Source: Microbulbifer guangxiensis (GTDB lineage: Bacteria > Pseudomonadota > Gammaproteobacteria > Pseudomonadales > Cellvibrionaceae). Taken from it: DNA of 64,000 nucleotides. The DNA lies in the NCBI RefSeq assembly GCF_021729075.1, contig NZ_JAJSAQ010000007.1:161424-225423 (forward strand), given 5' to 3'. Below are positions 28,128 to 38,105 of the stretch, piece after piece. The stretch's first letter is position 1. Every line of letters starts with the position of its first letter. A model generated the notes under the pieces. The model worked only from the letters and a program-made list of their open reading frames with translations, did no database searches and was not told where the DNA came from. The translations under genes were made by a program, and so were the position numbers.

Positions 28128-28918
28128 GTACCCCGACCATCCTGAAGACCATCATTGAGAGAAAGTGGCAGGAAGTCGAAGCGCGCAGCCGGCTGGCCCC
28201 TGTCGGAGAACTGCGGGATCGCGCTCTTCACCAGGCGCCGGCGCGCGGGTTCGTCGCCGCCATTGAGAACAAGATCAACGCTGGCGAGGCGGCAGTCATC
28301 GCGGAGATCAAGAGGGCCTCACCGAGCAAAGGGGTGATCCGCGAGGATTTCATTCCCGCTGAGATCGCCACCAGTTACGAGAAAGGTGGTGCGGCCTGCC
28401 TGTCGGTGCTTACCGACGTGGACTTCTTTCAGGGGGCTGATGCCTACCTGCAGCAGGCCCGAGCGGCTGTGCGCCTGCCGGTGCTGCGCAAGGACTTCAC
28501 CGTCGATCCGTACCAGGTCTATGAGGCGCGGGCCATTGGTGCTGACTGCATCCTCTTGATCGCCGCCTGCCTGGAGGACGGCCAGATGCGCGACCTCAAC
28601 GGCCTGGCCCAGGAGCTCGGCCTGGATGTGCTGGTCGAGGTGCACGATGGCGAGGAGCTGGAGCGGGCACTGGCGTTACCGAACCGCCTGATTGGTATCA
28701 ACAATCGGAACCTGCACAATTTCGAGGTGCACTTGGAGACCACCTTCCAGCTGCTGGACCGCATCCCCGATGATCGTATCGTGGTGACGGAGAGCGGTAT
28801 CCATACCACTGATGATGTGGCGGCCATGCGTGGTCACGACGTGCACGCCTTTCTGGTGGGTGAGGCCTTTATGCGTGAGGATGAACCCGGGCGGCGCCTG
28901 GTGGAGATGTTCAACTGA
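28124..28918 (+). CDS. trpC: Indole-3-glycerol-phosphate synthase TrpC
   Basis: Ring-closing step to indole-3-glycerol phosphate. It has 264 residues and is monofunctional (no TrpF fusion). Motifs: [66 protein letters not shown] and TESGIHT. Last gene of the operon, followed by a strong terminator at 28942. Confidence 0.98.
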   Translation: MSTPTILKTIIERKWQEVEARSRLAPVGELRDRALHQAPARGFVAAIENKINAGEAAVIAEIKRASPSKGVIREDFIPAEIATSYEKGGAACLSVLTDVDFFQGADAYLQQARAAVRLPVLRKDFTVDPYQVYEARAIGADCILLIAACLEDGQMRDLNGLAQELGLDVLVEVHDGEELERALALPNRLIGINNRNLHNFEVHLETTFQLLDRIPDDRIVVTESGIHTTDDVAAMRGHDVHAFLVGEAFMREDEPGRRLVEMFN

Positions 28919-28941
28919 CCGGCATGCCGTAGAAGAAAACA

Positions 28942-28974
28942 GAAAGGGCGACCATTGGTCGCCCTTTCTTTTGC
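28942..28974 (+). terminator. Intrinsic terminator of the trp operon
   Basis: A perfect 12-bp stem, 28942-28953 pairing with 28957-28968, with a 3-base loop and a T-rich tail (TTTCTTTT). Because the left side is A-rich too, it may also work in the reverse direction for crp, whose stop lies about 45 bases downstream. Confidence 0.92.
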
Positions 28975-29016
28975 TCGGGACAAAGTGTTCCCGAATCGCC
29001 CCTGGGCGGGCTCCTG

Positions 29017-29652
29017 TCAGCGCGTGCCGTAAACCACCATGGTCTTGCCCTTCACCGAGACCAGGCCCTGCTCTTCGAGGGTCTTCAGCACCCGACCTAC
29101 CATTTCACGGGAGCAGCCGACGATGCGGCCGATTTCCTGACGGGTGATCTTGATTTGCATGCCCTCGGGGTGGGTCATGGCATCCGGCTCATTGCACAGG
29201 TCCAGCAGGGTGCGGGCAACGCGCCCGGTGACATCCAGGAACGCCAGATCGCCCACCTTGCGGGTGGTATTGCGCAGCCGGCCGGCCATCTGGGTGGCCA
29301 GTGCAAACAGGAATTCCGGGTGCTGGCGGCTCAGCTCCTGGAACTTGCTGTAGGAGATTTCTGCCACCTCGCATTCGGTCTTGGTGCGGACCCAGGCGCT
29401 ACGGGTATCCTGGTCAAACAGACCCATCTCACCGAAAAAGTCGCCATCGTTCAGGTAGGCGACAATCATCTCGCGACCCTCATCGTCCTCGATCAGCACG
29501 GTGACCGAGCCACGCATGATGAAATAGAGGGACTCGCAGCGGTCACCAGCGTAGATGATGGTGCTCTTGGCCGGGTAGCGGCGGCGATGGCAGTGGGCGA
29601 GGAAGTCCTCGATATTGCCGGTGGAAAGGGGTTCTTCGGTAGCAACCGTCAC
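29017..29652 (-). CDS. crp: cAMP receptor protein (Crp/Vfr family)
   Basis: Global transcription regulator of 211 residues. The cAMP-binding domain includes [32 protein letters not shown] with the GE and RSA residues that hold cAMP. The C-terminal helix-turn-helix is [30 protein letters not shown], close to the E. coli Crp recognition helix. The vfr-like position next to trpC and osmC matches Pseudomonas. Confidence 0.95.
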   Translation of the reverse strand: MTVATEEPLSTGNIEDFLAHCHRRRYPAKSTIIYAGDRCESLYFIMRGSVTVLIEDDEGREMIVAYLNDGDFFGEMGLFDQDTRSAWVRTKTECEVAEISYSKFQELSRQHPEFLFALATQMAGRLRNTTRKVGDLAFLDVTGRVARTLLDLCNEPDAMTHPEGMQIKITRQEIGRIVGCSREMVGRVLKTLEEQGLVSVKGKTMVVYGTR

Positions 29653-29977
29653 GGATCTACTCCTTATTGTTCACTCTTATGTCCGACCCAGACCTGAAAG
29701 CGTATGCATGGCGGATTATGACGCGAAAAACCCGCTCCCGACAGGGGTCTTGGCCGGTAAAGCGCCGCAGTGTGACCTGTTACGCCCTGACAGTGCCAAT
29801 AGACCCCCCGTTCGCGAGGAAGTTCAATGGCGCGCCAGTAGCCTGCTCTTTGGTGGCCTGATTCCGCCACTATAACGGAAAATTGCTACCGGGAGGTTGC
29901 TGTGGGCTTCTGTGCTAAGCTTCGCCGCCTGCCATGGGCAGGTGATAACAGAAACTGCAACGTTGAGGAGAGGATGC
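29653..29977. other. Divergent intergenic region crp/osmC
   Basis: No gene seen. On the plus strand TATAAC at about 29871 is a possible -10 for osmC; on the minus strand CATAAT within the first 80 bases is a possible -10 for crp. A TGTGA half-site occurs near 29770 but has no proper second half, so autoregulation by Crp is not supported by what I can see. Confidence 0.4.
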
Positions 29978-30385
29978 ATGCAGGGCAAAGTGACGTGGGT
30001 GGACGGCCTGATGTTCGTGGGCGAGGCTGGCAGCGGCAACTCTGTGGTGATGGAGGGGGGCGAGAAGAACAATGGCATCCGCCCGATGGAGATGATCCTG
30101 CTGGGCGTTGGTGGCTGTGCCTCTTACGACGTGGTTTCCATCCTCAAGAAAGCCCGCCAGGACGTCATTGGCTGCCACTGTGAATTAAACGGTGTGCGCC
30201 CGGATGCAGTGCCGGCCCCGTTCGAGCGCATCGAGATGGAATTCGTGGTGCGCGGTCGCGACATCAAGGAGGCTCAGGTGGCGCGGGCGGTGGAACTCTC
30301 TGCGGAAAAGTATTGCTCCGCATCCATCATGCTGCGCAACGCGGGTGTGGAAATTGTCCACAGTTTCCGCATCGAGGAGATCTGA
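29978..30385 (+). CDS. OsmC family protein
   Basis: A 135-residue OsmC/Ohr-superfamily protein, probably a thiol-dependent peroxidase-like protein. The start MQGKVTWVDGLMFVGEAGSG has a GAGGAGAGG ribosome site; upstream frame is not used. The reactive Cys positions of the family are present: LLGVGGCASYDVVSIL near residue 48 and EKYCSASIML near residue 110. It is the same neighbour of vfr as in Pseudomonas. Substrate unknown. Confidence 0.92.
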   Translation: MQGKVTWVDGLMFVGEAGSGNSVVMEGGEKNNGIRPMEMILLGVGGCASYDVVSILKKARQDVIGCHCELNGVRPDAVPAPFERIEMEFVVRGRDIKEAQVARAVELSAEKYCSASIMLRNAGVEIVHSFRIEEI

Positions 30386-30397
30386 TCCGCAACCTGT

Positions 30398-30418
30398 CCG
30401 GGGCGCCAGGCGCCCCGG
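30398..30418. terminator. Bidirectional hairpin between osmC and coq7
   Basis: An 8-bp GC stem, 30398-30405 pairing with 30411-30418 with a 5-base loop, placed in the 36-base gap between convergent genes. No T run on either side, so termination would rely on the stem alone. Confidence 0.5.
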
Positions 30419-30421
30419 TGG

Positions 30422-31066
30422 TCAGAACCGGTAACTGAGGCTGGTCATCACTTTGGAGACCAGTGTCATCACTCCCCTGACCGGCGCCGGGAAGCGGGTA
30501 CCGCCGGCTTCCAGGGCGGCGTGGCCGTGTTCCTCTTCGTCGATCCGCATCTGCTCCACCACGGCGCGGCTCTTTGCGTCCTGCGCTGGCAGCCGCTGCA
30601 GGTGACTCTCCAGGTGCTTGCACACCTGCTCCTCGGTGGCGGCCACGAATCCCAGGCTGACCCGGTCGCTGATCTTGCCCGCTGCCGCACCGAGACCGTA
30701 TGAGAGCCCGTACCAGAGCGGGTTGAGCAGGCTTGGACGGCTGTCCAGTTCGCGCAGCCGCTGATCGCACCAGGCCAGGTGATCGATCTCCTCGTCTGCT
30801 GCGCGCTCCATTTCACCACGCACCTCCGGTAGCCTGGCGGTCAGCGCCTGACCCTGGTAGAGCGCCTGCGCACAGACTTCGCCGCTGTGATTGACCCGCA
30901 TCAGGCCCGCCGCGTGGCGTCGCTCCGAGTCGCTCAACTCGGCTTCCTGGACGCTCTGGGCCGGGGAGGGACGGCCGTGGCTGGGGGTGCCGGGGCTCAG
31001 GGTCCTCAGGGCGCGGTCGGCCTGAATCAGCAGCCGGTCGAGGCCGGTCAGTCTGCGCTCGCTCAT
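30422..31066 (-). CDS. coq7: 3-demethoxyubiquinol 3-hydroxylase Coq7
   Basis: Di-iron monooxygenase of ubiquinone synthesis, a replacement for UbiF. It has 214 residues from [13 protein letters not shown]; the 20 codons upstream are not used. Di-iron ligands are visible in two repeats: [18 protein letters not shown] and [16 protein letters not shown], then [14 protein letters not shown] and [19 protein letters not shown]. The same neighbour order (osmC-coq7) occurs in Pseudomonas. Confidence 0.95.
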   Translation of the reverse strand: MSERRLTGLDRLLIQADRALRTLSPGTPSHGRPSPAQSVQEAELSDSERRHAAGLMRVNHSGEVCAQALYQGQALTARLPEVRGEMERAADEEIDHLAWCDQRLRELDSRPSLLNPLWYGLSYGLGAAAGKISDRVSLGFVAATEEQVCKHLESHLQRLPAQDAKSRAVVEQMRIDEEEHGHAALEAGGTRFPAPVRGVMTLVSKVMTSLSYRF

Positions 31067-31130
31067 CGCAACATACTCACTGTTCGCAATCAATCGGGAG
31101 CAAGGGCGGCAATGCCGCCCTGCCATCGGA

Positions 31131-32417
31131 TCAGCTCTGCTCCCGCTCTACCGCACGATAGCCAATATCCTTGCGATAGAACACCCCGTCCCAGTGCACG
31201 GCCTTGGCGCACTGATAGGCATTGGCCTGGGCTTCCGCAACGGTATCACCCAGGGCGGTGGCACAGAGTACGCGCCCGCCGCTGGTCACCACGCGCTCGC
31301 CGTCCAGTGCCGTGCCGGCATGGAAAATCTTGGCGTTGTCGCTGTCGGCGCGATCCAGACCGGAAATGGCATCACCCTTGCGGTAGCTGCCCGGATAGCC
31401 GTTTGCCGCCAGTACGACGCCCAGGGCCGGCCGGCTATCCCAGTCGGCGGTGACCCGGTCCAGTTTCCTGTCCAGCGCAGCCTGGCAAAGTTCCACCAGG
31501 TCAGACTTGAGCCGCATCATGATCGGCTGGGTTTCCGGGTCGCCGAAGCGGCAGTTGTACTCGATCACGCGGGGCTCACCGTCCTTGTCGATCATCAGAC
31601 CGGCGTACAGGAAGCCGGTGTAGGGCATGCCCTCGTCGGCCAGACCCTTGACGGTGGGCTCGATCACCTTGGTCATGATGCGCTGGTAAACGTCGTCGGT
31701 GACCACCGGCGCCGGGGAGTAGGCTCCCATGCCGCCGGTATTGGGGCCGGTGTCACCGTCACCGACACGCTTGTGATCCTGGCTGGTGGCCATCGGCAGG
31801 ATGTGCTCACCGTCCACCATGACGATAAAGCTGGCTTCCTCACCGGCGAGGAATTCCTCGATCACCACGCGGCAGCCAGCATCGCCGAAAGCATTGCCGG
31901 ATAGCATGTCGCGCACCGCCAGCTCCGCCTGCTCCTCGCTCTCGGCGACGATCACACCCTTGCCGGCGGCCAGGCCGTCGGCCTTGACCACAATAGGGGC
32001 CCCTTTTTCACGAATGAACTCAAGCGCCGGCTCCACTTCGGTGAAGTTGCCGTAATCGGCGGTGGGGATCTGGTGGCGCTGCAGGAAATCCTTGGTGAAG
32101 GCCTTGGAGCCCTCCAGCTGGGCTGCACCTTTGCTGGGGCCGAAGATGGCCAGGCTCCGGCCGTTGAAGAAGTCGACGATACCGTCAACCAGCGGTGCTT
32201 CCGGCCCGACGATGGTCAGCTCCACGTTGTTGGCTTCGGCGAAGTCCGCCAGGGCGGAGAAGTTGTCGACGCCGATGGCGACGTTCTGCAGTTTGGGCTC
32301 GCGGGCGGTGCCGGCGTTGCCCGGGGCGACGAACACGGTTTCCACCGCCGGGTTCTGGGCGGCTTTCCAGGCCAGGGCGTGCTCGCGGCCGCCGGCGCCA
32401 ATAACCAGTATGTTCAT
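31131..32417 (-). CDS. purD: Phosphoribosylamine-glycine ligase PurD
   Basis: Second step of purine synthesis: ligates glycine to phosphoribosylamine. It has 428 residues and an ATP-grasp fold. [75 protein letters not shown] and [15 protein letters not shown] are family motifs. Downstream of purH with a terminator between, so purD may have its own promoter or depend on readthrough. Confidence 0.98.
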   Translation of the reverse strand: MNILVIGAGGREHALAWKAAQNPAVETVFVAPGNAGTAREPKLQNVAIGVDNFSALADFAEANNVELTIVGPEAPLVDGIVDFFNGRSLAIFGPSKGAAQLEGSKAFTKDFLQRHQIPTADYGNFTEVEPALEFIREKGAPIVVKADGLAAGKGVIVAESEEQAELAVRDMLSGNAFGDAGCRVVIEEFLAGEEASFIVMVDGEHILPMATSQDHKRVGDGDTGPNTGGMGAYSPAPVVTDDVYQRIMTKVIEPTVKGLADEGMPYTGFLYAGLMIDKDGEPRVIEYNCRFGDPETQPIMMRLKSDLVELCQAALDRKLDRVTADWDSRPALGVVLAANGYPGSYRKGDAISGLDRADSDNAKIFHAGTALDGERVVTSGGRVLCATALGDTVAEAQANAYQCAKAVHWDGVFYRKDIGYRAVEREQS

Positions 32418-32489
32418 TCCGGGATCCCCCTCTTGAAGGCGTTGAAATCAAAGGATGCGCTATTCTAGCCCGGAAACCGGGCGGGCAAG

Positions 32490-32516
32490 AAAAAGCCGGC
32501 CCGCAGGGGCCGGCTT
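32490..32516 (-). terminator. Intrinsic terminator after purH
   Basis: A perfect 10-bp stem, 32493-32502 pairing with 32507-32516 with a 4-base loop, followed on the minus strand by a run of five T residues. It lies in the purH-purD gap. Confidence 0.85.
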
Positions 32517-32530
32517 GCGAGAAGTACCGG

Positions 32531-34102
32531 TCAGTGACGGAAGTGCCGCATGCCGGTGAAGACCATGGCCATGCCGTGTTCATCGGCGGCCGCGATCACT
32601 TCCTCATCGCGGATGGAACCGCCGGGCTGGATCACGCAGCTGATCCCTACGGCGGCGGCGTTGTCGATACCGTCGCGGAACGGGAAGAAGGCATCGGAAG
32701 CCATTACCGACCCCTGCACCTCGAGGCCGGCGTGCTCGGCCTTGATGGCGGCAATGCGGGCAGAGTTCACGCGGCTCATCTGGCCTGCGCCGACGCCGAT
32801 GGTGCGCCCGTCCTTGCCGTAGACAATGGCGTTTGATTTCACGAACTTGGCCACTTTCCACGTGAACAACAGGTCGCGGACTTCTGCCTCGGTTGGCTGG
32901 CGCTTGCTCACCACCTTGAGGTCTGTGGCGGTGATGATGCCATCATCGCGGTCCTGTACCAGCAGCCCGCCGTTGACGCGCTTGTAGTCCAGCGCCGGCT
33001 GGCGCTGTTCGCTCCACTGGCCGCAGACCAGCAGGCGCACATTCTTCTTCTCGGCCACGGCAGCGCGGGCTTCCTCCGAGACCGACGGGGCGATGATCAC
33101 CTCGACGAACTGGCGGTCGACGATGGTCCTGGCGGTCTCGCCGTCCAGCTCGCGGTTGAAGGCGATGATGCCACCGAAAGCGGATTCGGTATCAGTGGCG
33201 AAGGCCAGGTCGTAGGCTTTACCGATCGTATCGGCGATGGCCACGCCACAGGGGTTGGCATGCTTGACGATCACGCAGGCAGGCTCGTTGAATGCCTTGA
33301 CGCACTCGAGTGCCGCATCGGTGTCGGCGATATTGTTGTAGGACAGCTCCTTGCCCTGCAGCTGCTCGGCGGTGGCGATGCTGGCCTCGGCCGGGTTGGC
33401 TTCGACGTAGAAAGCCGATTTCTGGTGCGGGTTCTCGCCGTAGCGCAGATCCAGTTTCTTGATGAACTGGCTGTTGAAGGTGCGCGGGAACGGCTGCTTC
33501 TCACCGTCCTTGATGGCACCCAGGTAGTTGGCGATGGCGCCGTCGTACCCGGCGGTGTGCTCGAAGGCTTTTACCGCCAGGTCGAAGCGGCTGGCCTGGC
33601 TCAGGGCGCCGTCACCGGCTTTCATCTCGGCGATGATGCCGCCGTAGTCGGAGGCGTTCACCACGATGGCCACGTCTTTGTGGTTCTTGGCCGCCGCACG
33701 CACCATGGTCGGGCCGCCGATGTCGATGTTCTCGATCGCGTCCGGCAGGGTGCAGTCGGGCTTGGCGACGGTCTGAGCGAAGGGGTAGAGATTCACCACT
33801 ACCATGTCGATGGGGGTGATGCCGTGCTCGGACATGACTGAATCGTCGGTGCCACGGCGACCGAGGATGCCGCCGTGTACCTTGGGGTGCAGGGTTTTGA
33901 CGCGCCCGTCCATCATCTCCGGGAACCCGGTGTAGTCGGAGACTTCCACCACCGGGATGCCGGCGTCCTTGAGCTGGCGATGGGTGCCGCCGGTGGAGAG
34001 AATTTCCACGCCCATGGCGGAGAGTTCCCGGGCGAATTCCACGATTCCGCTTTTATCTGAAACGCTGATCAGCGCGCGGCGAATCGCAACCTTGTCAGTC
34101 AT
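32531..34102 (-). CDS. purH: Bifunctional AICAR transformylase/IMP cyclohydrolase PurH
   Basis: Last two steps to IMP. It has 523 residues. The N-terminal IMP cyclohydrolase (MGS-like) part has [31 protein letters not shown] and [29 protein letters not shown]. The transformylase part has [14 protein letters not shown], the catalytic KHANPCGVA, and the terminal [34 protein letters not shown]. It follows dusB-fis on the same strand. Confidence 0.98.
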   Translation of the reverse strand: MTDKVAIRRALISVSDKSGIVEFARELSAMGVEILSTGGTHRQLKDAGIPVVEVSDYTGFPEMMDGRVKTLHPKVHGGILGRRGTDDSVMSEHGITPIDMVVVNLYPFAQTVAKPDCTLPDAIENIDIGGPTMVRAAAKNHKDVAIVVNASDYGGIIAEMKAGDGALSQASRFDLAVKAFEHTAGYDGAIANYLGAIKDGEKQPFPRTFNSQFIKKLDLRYGENPHQKSAFYVEANPAEASIATAEQLQGKELSYNNIADTDAALECVKAFNEPACVIVKHANPCGVAIADTIGKAYDLAFATDTESAFGGIIAFNRELDGETARTIVDRQFVEVIIAPSVSEEARAAVAEKKNVRLLVCGQWSEQRQPALDYKRVNGGLLVQDRDDGIITATDLKVVSKRQPTEAEVRDLLFTWKVAKFVKSNAIVYGKDGRTIGVGAGQMSRVNSARIAAIKAEHAGLEVQGSVMASDAFFPFRDGIDNAAAVGISCVIQPGGSIRDEEVIAAADEHGMAMVFTGMRHFRH

Positions 34103-34256
34103 AGCAATTGGTCCGTTTGGGTTTCTGAAAAGGGTAGCTTTCCCTGGCTCAGGTCAGGGAGAGGAATGGCTGCCGGTGGGCTGTGTAAAAGCCCAGCCCC
34201 GGAAATGGGGATCCGGTCAGCAGCTGGCGGCAAAATTCCTGTCGCCAGCAAATAGC

Positions 34257-34286
34257 GAGGGGGGATGAGTAACCTCATCCCCCCTC
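34257..34286 (-). terminator. Long perfect hairpin after fis
   Basis: A 13-bp perfect stem (34257-34269 with 34274-34286) with a 4-base loop, about 30 bases beyond the fis stop. No T run follows on the minus strand (GCTATTTGC). A second inverted repeat, GCTGGCG at 34223-34229 and CGCCAGC at 34243-34249, lies just beyond it. Likely the end of dusB-fis, though a leader function for purH is possible. Confidence 0.55.
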
Positions 34287-34316
34287 AAGGTATTCGGCGG
34301 TAGGCGCCGCTGTTAC

Positions 34317-34625
34317 TTACAGCAGCCCGTAGCGCTTGAGCTTCTTGCGCAGCGTGCCGCGGTTCAGGCCCAGCAGTTGCGCGGCGCGGGTCTGGTTGTG
34401 ACGGGTGTACTTCATCACCACTTCCAGCATCGGTGCCTCGATTTCAGACAGAACCATGTCGTAAACGTCGGTCACCATCTGGCCATCCAGGTGACGGAAG
34501 TAGTTTTCCATCGCCTGCTCAACCGCATCGCGCAGCGACTGCTGCTGAGGCTGTGCCAGTTGAGTCTGTCCCCCGGTGGGCGCCTCTTCACTGTTGGCGT
34601 CCGGAATCAGTGCTTCGTTATTCAT
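34317..34625 (-). CDS. fis: DNA-binding protein Fis
   Basis: Nucleoid protein that bends DNA and activates rRNA promoters. It has 102 residues. The C-terminal helix-turn-helix [29 protein letters not shown] is almost identical to the E. coli protein, and the dimerisation helices ([19 protein letters not shown]) precede it. The N-terminus is Gln/Pro-rich and variable. It overlaps dusB by 4 bases, the classical dusB-fis operon. Its targets may include the rrn promoters at the right edge (inference). Confidence 0.98.
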   Translation of the reverse strand: MNNEALIPDANSEEAPTGGQTQLAQPQQQSLRDAVEQAMENYFRHLDGQMVTDVYDMVLSEIEAPMLEVVMKYTRHNQTRAAQLLGLNRGTLRKKLKRYGLL

Positions 34626-35620
34626 GCCGCTTGTGCCCCTCTATTTATTCGGCGTTCAAACCAAGTCTGAACGCTGGCATGTTGTGCTTCTGCGCATTCC
34701 AATTGGAGAAAGGTCTTGCGAAAGGACTCGCTCCCCGCGAGTGTCTTCAGGTACCACCCGACGTGCTTCCGGGCGATACGGACCCCCATCACTTCACCGT
34801 AGAAACGGTGCAATTCGCCCAGGTGGGCGAGCAAAATATCCCTGACTTCTTCCAGTGAGGGTTCGGGAAGCCGCTCGCCGGTGGCGAGGTAATGGGCAAT
34901 TTCCCGAAAGATCCATGGCCGTCCCTGTGCTGCACGGCCGATCATGACTGCAGCGGCACCGGTGTAGTCGAGCACTTCACGCGCCCGCTCTGGACCGGTG
35001 ATGTCACCATTGGCGAAAACCGGAATTTTCACCCTGGATACGATGTCGGCAATGGTATCGAATTCAGCCTGACCGTGGTAGCCACAGGCCCTGGTGCGGC
35101 CGTGAACTGCCAGTGCCGAGATACCGATGTCCTCTGCCATTCTGGCCACAGTGACGCCGTTGCGCGAGTCCGGACACCAGCCGGTACGGATTTTCAGCGT
35201 CACAGGTACTGAGACGGACTGGACTACGCTTTCCAGAATATCCGCGACCAGTTTTTCGTCTCGCAGCAGGGCTGACCCCGCTGCTTTCTTGCAAACTTTC
35301 TTTGCCGGGCAGCCCATATTGATATCAATGATCTGGGCGCCGCGGCGCACGTTTTCACGCGCAGCCTCTGCCATCATCTCCGGGTCGCCGCCGGCGATCT
35401 GCACCGAGATGGGGGCAGTTTCGCCGCTGTGGTCGAGCCGGAAACGGGATTTGCGGCTGTTCCACAGGCGGGTGTCCGAGGTGACCATCTCCGAAACCAC
35501 CAGGCCTGCGCCGAGCTTCCGGCACAGTTGCCGGAATGGACGGTCGGTAACACCGGCCATTGGGGCCAGGATTACCGGGTTGCCGATAGCATAGGGGCCG
35601 ATGGCAATGTTGCTGGACAC
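34622..35620 (-). CDS. dusB: tRNA-dihydrouridine synthase DusB
   Basis: FMN enzyme reducing uridine in tRNA. It has 332 residues. [28 protein letters not shown], the [22 protein letters not shown] stretch holding the catalytic Cys, [16 protein letters not shown], and ANGDITG plus [11 protein letters not shown] for FMN are present. Co-transcribed with fis. Confidence 0.97.
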   Translation of the reverse strand: MSSNIAIGPYAIGNPVILAPMAGVTDRPFRQLCRKLGAGLVVSEMVTSDTRLWNSRKSRFRLDHSGETAPISVQIAGGDPEMMAEAARENVRRGAQIIDINMGCPAKKVCKKAAGSALLRDEKLVADILESVVQSVSVPVTLKIRTGWCPDSRNGVTVARMAEDIGISALAVHGRTRACGYHGQAEFDTIADIVSRVKIPVFANGDITGPERAREVLDYTGAAAVMIGRAAQGRPWIFREIAHYLATGERLPEPSLEEVRDILLAHLGELHRFYGEVMGVRIARKHVGWYLKTLAGSESFRKTFLQLECAEAQHASVQTWFERRINRGAQAA

Positions 35621-35726
35621 GTCTCGCTCCGCGTATTTGGCGCCAAGAGAGCCGCAGTCCCGCAGGGGATGGCTCGAACAAAGAGCGGCCTATGATAGCG
35701 GCTGCTCTGCAAATGGAAAAGCGAAA

Positions 35727-35758
35727 AAGCGCGCAATCTGGTTGCCTGTTGCGCGTTT
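35727..35758 (-). terminator. Intrinsic terminator after the DUF3426 gene
   Basis: A 10-bp stem (35727-35736 with 35749-35758, one G-T pair) with a 12-base loop, followed on the minus strand by a T-rich tract (TTTTTCGCTTTT). It separates the DUF3426 gene from dusB-fis. Confidence 0.8.
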
Positions 35759-35811
35759 AGGGTGAGTATTGCGCAGCTTTTGCTGAAAAATACGCCGAAA
35801 TTGCGCCTTTC

Positions 35812-36972
35812 TCACTGTTGCGCGGGGGCTATCCGCAGCTGATAGTTCACTGCCTCGGGGCCGGGATCGACGATTTCCAGCCCGATATGCACCGGACTGC
35901 CTGTGGGCATCTGTTTGCGACCTGCCAGTTCTCCCTGAAGGTAATCTCTCGGGGCAAATATGCGGCTCGCCACGGGGCGGTCCTTCAAGTCGCTGAATGT
36001 GAGCAGCAGGGCCGGAAACGGCTGGTCAAATTCCGCCGTATTGAGCAGCACCGCATCCACTACCAGTGCCCCCTCCAGTTCGGAATGGCTGCGCACCACC
36101 AGGTTGGAAGTGCGGATGGCACCGGTATCGATCAGTTGCGGCAACTCGCAGCCGATGTGCGGACACAGCTGACCATAAAAGGCACGCCAGGGCTCGCGCT
36201 TGCTGAGGGTATCGAAGCGGAAGAAAGCCGTTTGTGCCAATAGTGCGGTGGCAAGTACCAGGGCGATCAGCCACCACAGCCAGCCCGGCATCCGGCGGTC
36301 CCGCTCCGGCTGCCATCGCACTTCCAGCGGCGCAGGTTCGATCGAGGAGATCAGTTGCTCGCGCTGCGGTCTGGTGTTGACCACCTCTGCAGCCGTGTCG
36401 GATCCCCGGGCTGTGGCCCGGGCGTGCGATTCTATCTCGTGCAGGCGCTCTGACAGCGGGTCGCGCTCTGCTGGACGCCGGTGGGAGCCAGGGGGCTGTT
36501 TTGCCCGCGGCAGGTCATCCAGTGGTACGCCCCAGGGGTCGTCCTTGTCATCGTCATCCGCCGGCAGGAAGCCCGGGTCATCGTCCTCGTCGTCATTCTC
36601 CTGCCGGTCTTCGCCGGCTGCCCCGGAGAATTCCTGCCAGTGGCTGTCGCCAAAGGCGTCACCGATCAGCGGCTCGTCACCGGCTGCGCTCTCGGAAGAG
36701 GCGGGCTCCGCGGGGACGGTGGGAGGCGCCGGCTCGTCGTCTTCGCCATCCAGCTGAATATCGTCATGGATCAGGAAGTCGTCGTCCTCGAGCAGGGCCT
36801 CCAGGTCCCTCTGCGCGCCGGGGCTGCTTTCGCTGAAGACAATGTTTTCGTCTGCGCGGAAAACCTGCAGGCAGGAGCCGCAGCGCACGGCACCGCGGGC
36901 TGCACGCAGCTGTTCTTCATTGACGTGAAAGGAAGTGCTGCAATGGGGGCAGCGGGTAACCAGTTGCGACAT
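35812..36972 (-). CDS. Zinc-ribbon and DUF3426 domain membrane protein
   Basis: A 386-residue protein of unknown function. Residues 5-38 form an MJ0042-type zinc ribbon, with Cys pairs in TRCPHCSTSF and VRCGSCLQVF. Residues 60-150 are very acidic and low in complexity. A single transmembrane segment at ~230-251 (WLWWLIALVLATALLAQTAF) leads into a C-terminal DUF3426 domain presumably outside the cytoplasm. It stands between prmA and dusB, as in Pseudomonas. The zinc ribbon would lie in the cytoplasm. Confidence 0.88.
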   Translation of the reverse strand: MSQLVTRCPHCSTSFHVNEEQLRAARGAVRCGSCLQVFRADENIVFSESSPGAQRDLEALLEDDDFLIHDDIQLDGEDDEPAPPTVPAEPASSESAAGDEPLIGDAFGDSHWQEFSGAAGEDRQENDDEDDDPGFLPADDDDKDDPWGVPLDDLPRAKQPPGSHRRPAERDPLSERLHEIESHARATARGSDTAAEVVNTRPQREQLISSIEPAPLEVRWQPERDRRMPGWLWWLIALVLATALLAQTAFFRFDTLSKREPWRAFYGQLCPHIGCELPQLIDTGAIRTSNLVVRSHSELEGALVVDAVLLNTAEFDQPFPALLLTFSDLKDRPVASRIFAPRDYLQGELAGRKQMPTGSPVHIGLEIVDPGPEAVNYQLRIAPAQQ

Positions 36973-37068
36973 GTAGATATGATGGTCTTTGGACGATAGC
37001 CAAGTCTATCAGTCCGCCACCCGGCGGTGTAAGAGTCTGTGCGCGCGTGTAAGTGCTTACCCGGTTCG

Positions 37069-37950
37069 CTAGCGGATGCGGGTGCCGGACAGGCAGGCCC
37101 AGTCATCCTTGCAGGTGTCCTGATCGAAATCCACCTGGCCTTCATAGGCAGCGCGTACCTGCGCCGCCTGTGAGGCGAGGACACCGGACAGACACAGCCG
37201 CCCACCGACGCGGGTAAGTGCCAGAAGCTGTGGGGCCAGATCCACCAGCGGGCCGGCCAGGATGTTGGCCAGCATGATGTCAGCTGGCTCATCGGGCATC
37301 TGTTCCGGCAGGTAGACCGGGAAGCGTTCGGGAGGCACGTTGTTGCGGGCCGCATTTTCGCGGCTGGCCAGCAGTGCCTGGGGATCGATATCGGTGCCGC
37401 GGGCTTCATCGGCGCCGAGCAGCAGGGCGGCGATGCCGAGAATGCCGGAACCGCAGCCGAAATCGATAACGCTCTTGCCGGAGACCGGCTCGCGGGAGAG
37501 CCACTGCAGGCAGAGAAACGTCGTGGGGTGGGTGCCGGTGCCGAAGGCGAGTCCCGGATCCAGCATCAGGTTCACAGCCTTTGGGTCCGGTGGTGCGCAC
37601 CAGCTGGGGCAGATCCACAGTTGCTCGCCGCACTGGATGGGCTGGTAGTGGGACATCCACTCACGCTCCCAGTCCTTGTCTTCCAGCTGCTCCCAGCGCG
37701 CATTGGGCAGCGGTTCGCAGAGGAAGGACGCTGCCCTGGCTTCGGTCACGGCGGTGTCCACCTCGGCATCGAACAGACCGGTGACCCGTGTCTGATCCCA
37801 GAGTGGAACTTCACCCAGGCCCGGTTCCAGAATCGGCTGGTCCGCATTGTCCTGCAGGGTGACCGAGACGGCGCCGGCGAAGAGCAGGGCGTCCTCGATA
37901 CGTTCCGCCTGTTCGCGGTTGGTGTCTACGCGCAGTTGCAGCCACGGCAT
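37069..37950 (-). CDS. prmA: Ribosomal protein L11 methyltransferase PrmA
   Basis: Trimethylates L11. It has 293 residues from MPWLQLRVDTNREQAERIED, preceded by TTGGAGAAG; the 39 codons upstream are not used. Family motifs are LDPGLAFGTGTHPTTFLCLQWL, SAM-binding VIDFGCGSGILGIAALLLGA and the NILAGPLVDLAPQL motif. It is followed by the DUF3426 gene on the same strand. Confidence 0.96.
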   Translation of the reverse strand: MPWLQLRVDTNREQAERIEDALLFAGAVSVTLQDNADQPILEPGLGEVPLWDQTRVTGLFDAEVDTAVTEARAASFLCEPLPNARWEQLEDKDWEREWMSHYQPIQCGEQLWICPSWCAPPDPKAVNLMLDPGLAFGTGTHPTTFLCLQWLSREPVSGKSVIDFGCGSGILGIAALLLGADEARGTDIDPQALLASRENAARNNVPPERFPVYLPEQMPDEPADIMLANILAGPLVDLAPQLLALTRVGGRLCLSGVLASQAAQVRAAYEGQVDFDQDTCKDDWACLSGTRIR

Positions 37951-38072
37951 GGATACTTCTCCAATCTGGCCCGGGTCAAGGATGGGCGGATGAGGCTCGT
38001 CGTCCGGTTCCGCAGCGGAGTATGGCGGGATGGTGGAGGGTGTGCAAAGGCGAGATGCGGAAGGCACGGGAA

Positions 38073-38096
38073 CAGGGCGCCGTTACCGGCGCCCTG
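38073..38096 (-). terminator. Hairpin after accC
   Basis: A perfect 10-bp GC stem, 38073-38082 with 38087-38096, and a 4-base loop, about 10 bases beyond the accC stop. On the minus strand only TTCCC follows, so the T run is weak. Confidence 0.6.
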
Positions 38097-38105
38097 CGGG
38101 GGCGA

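Noticed and set aside
29653..29977. Crp autoregulatory site between crp and osmC
   Set aside because: Only a TGTGA half-site is present without the spaced TCACA partner.
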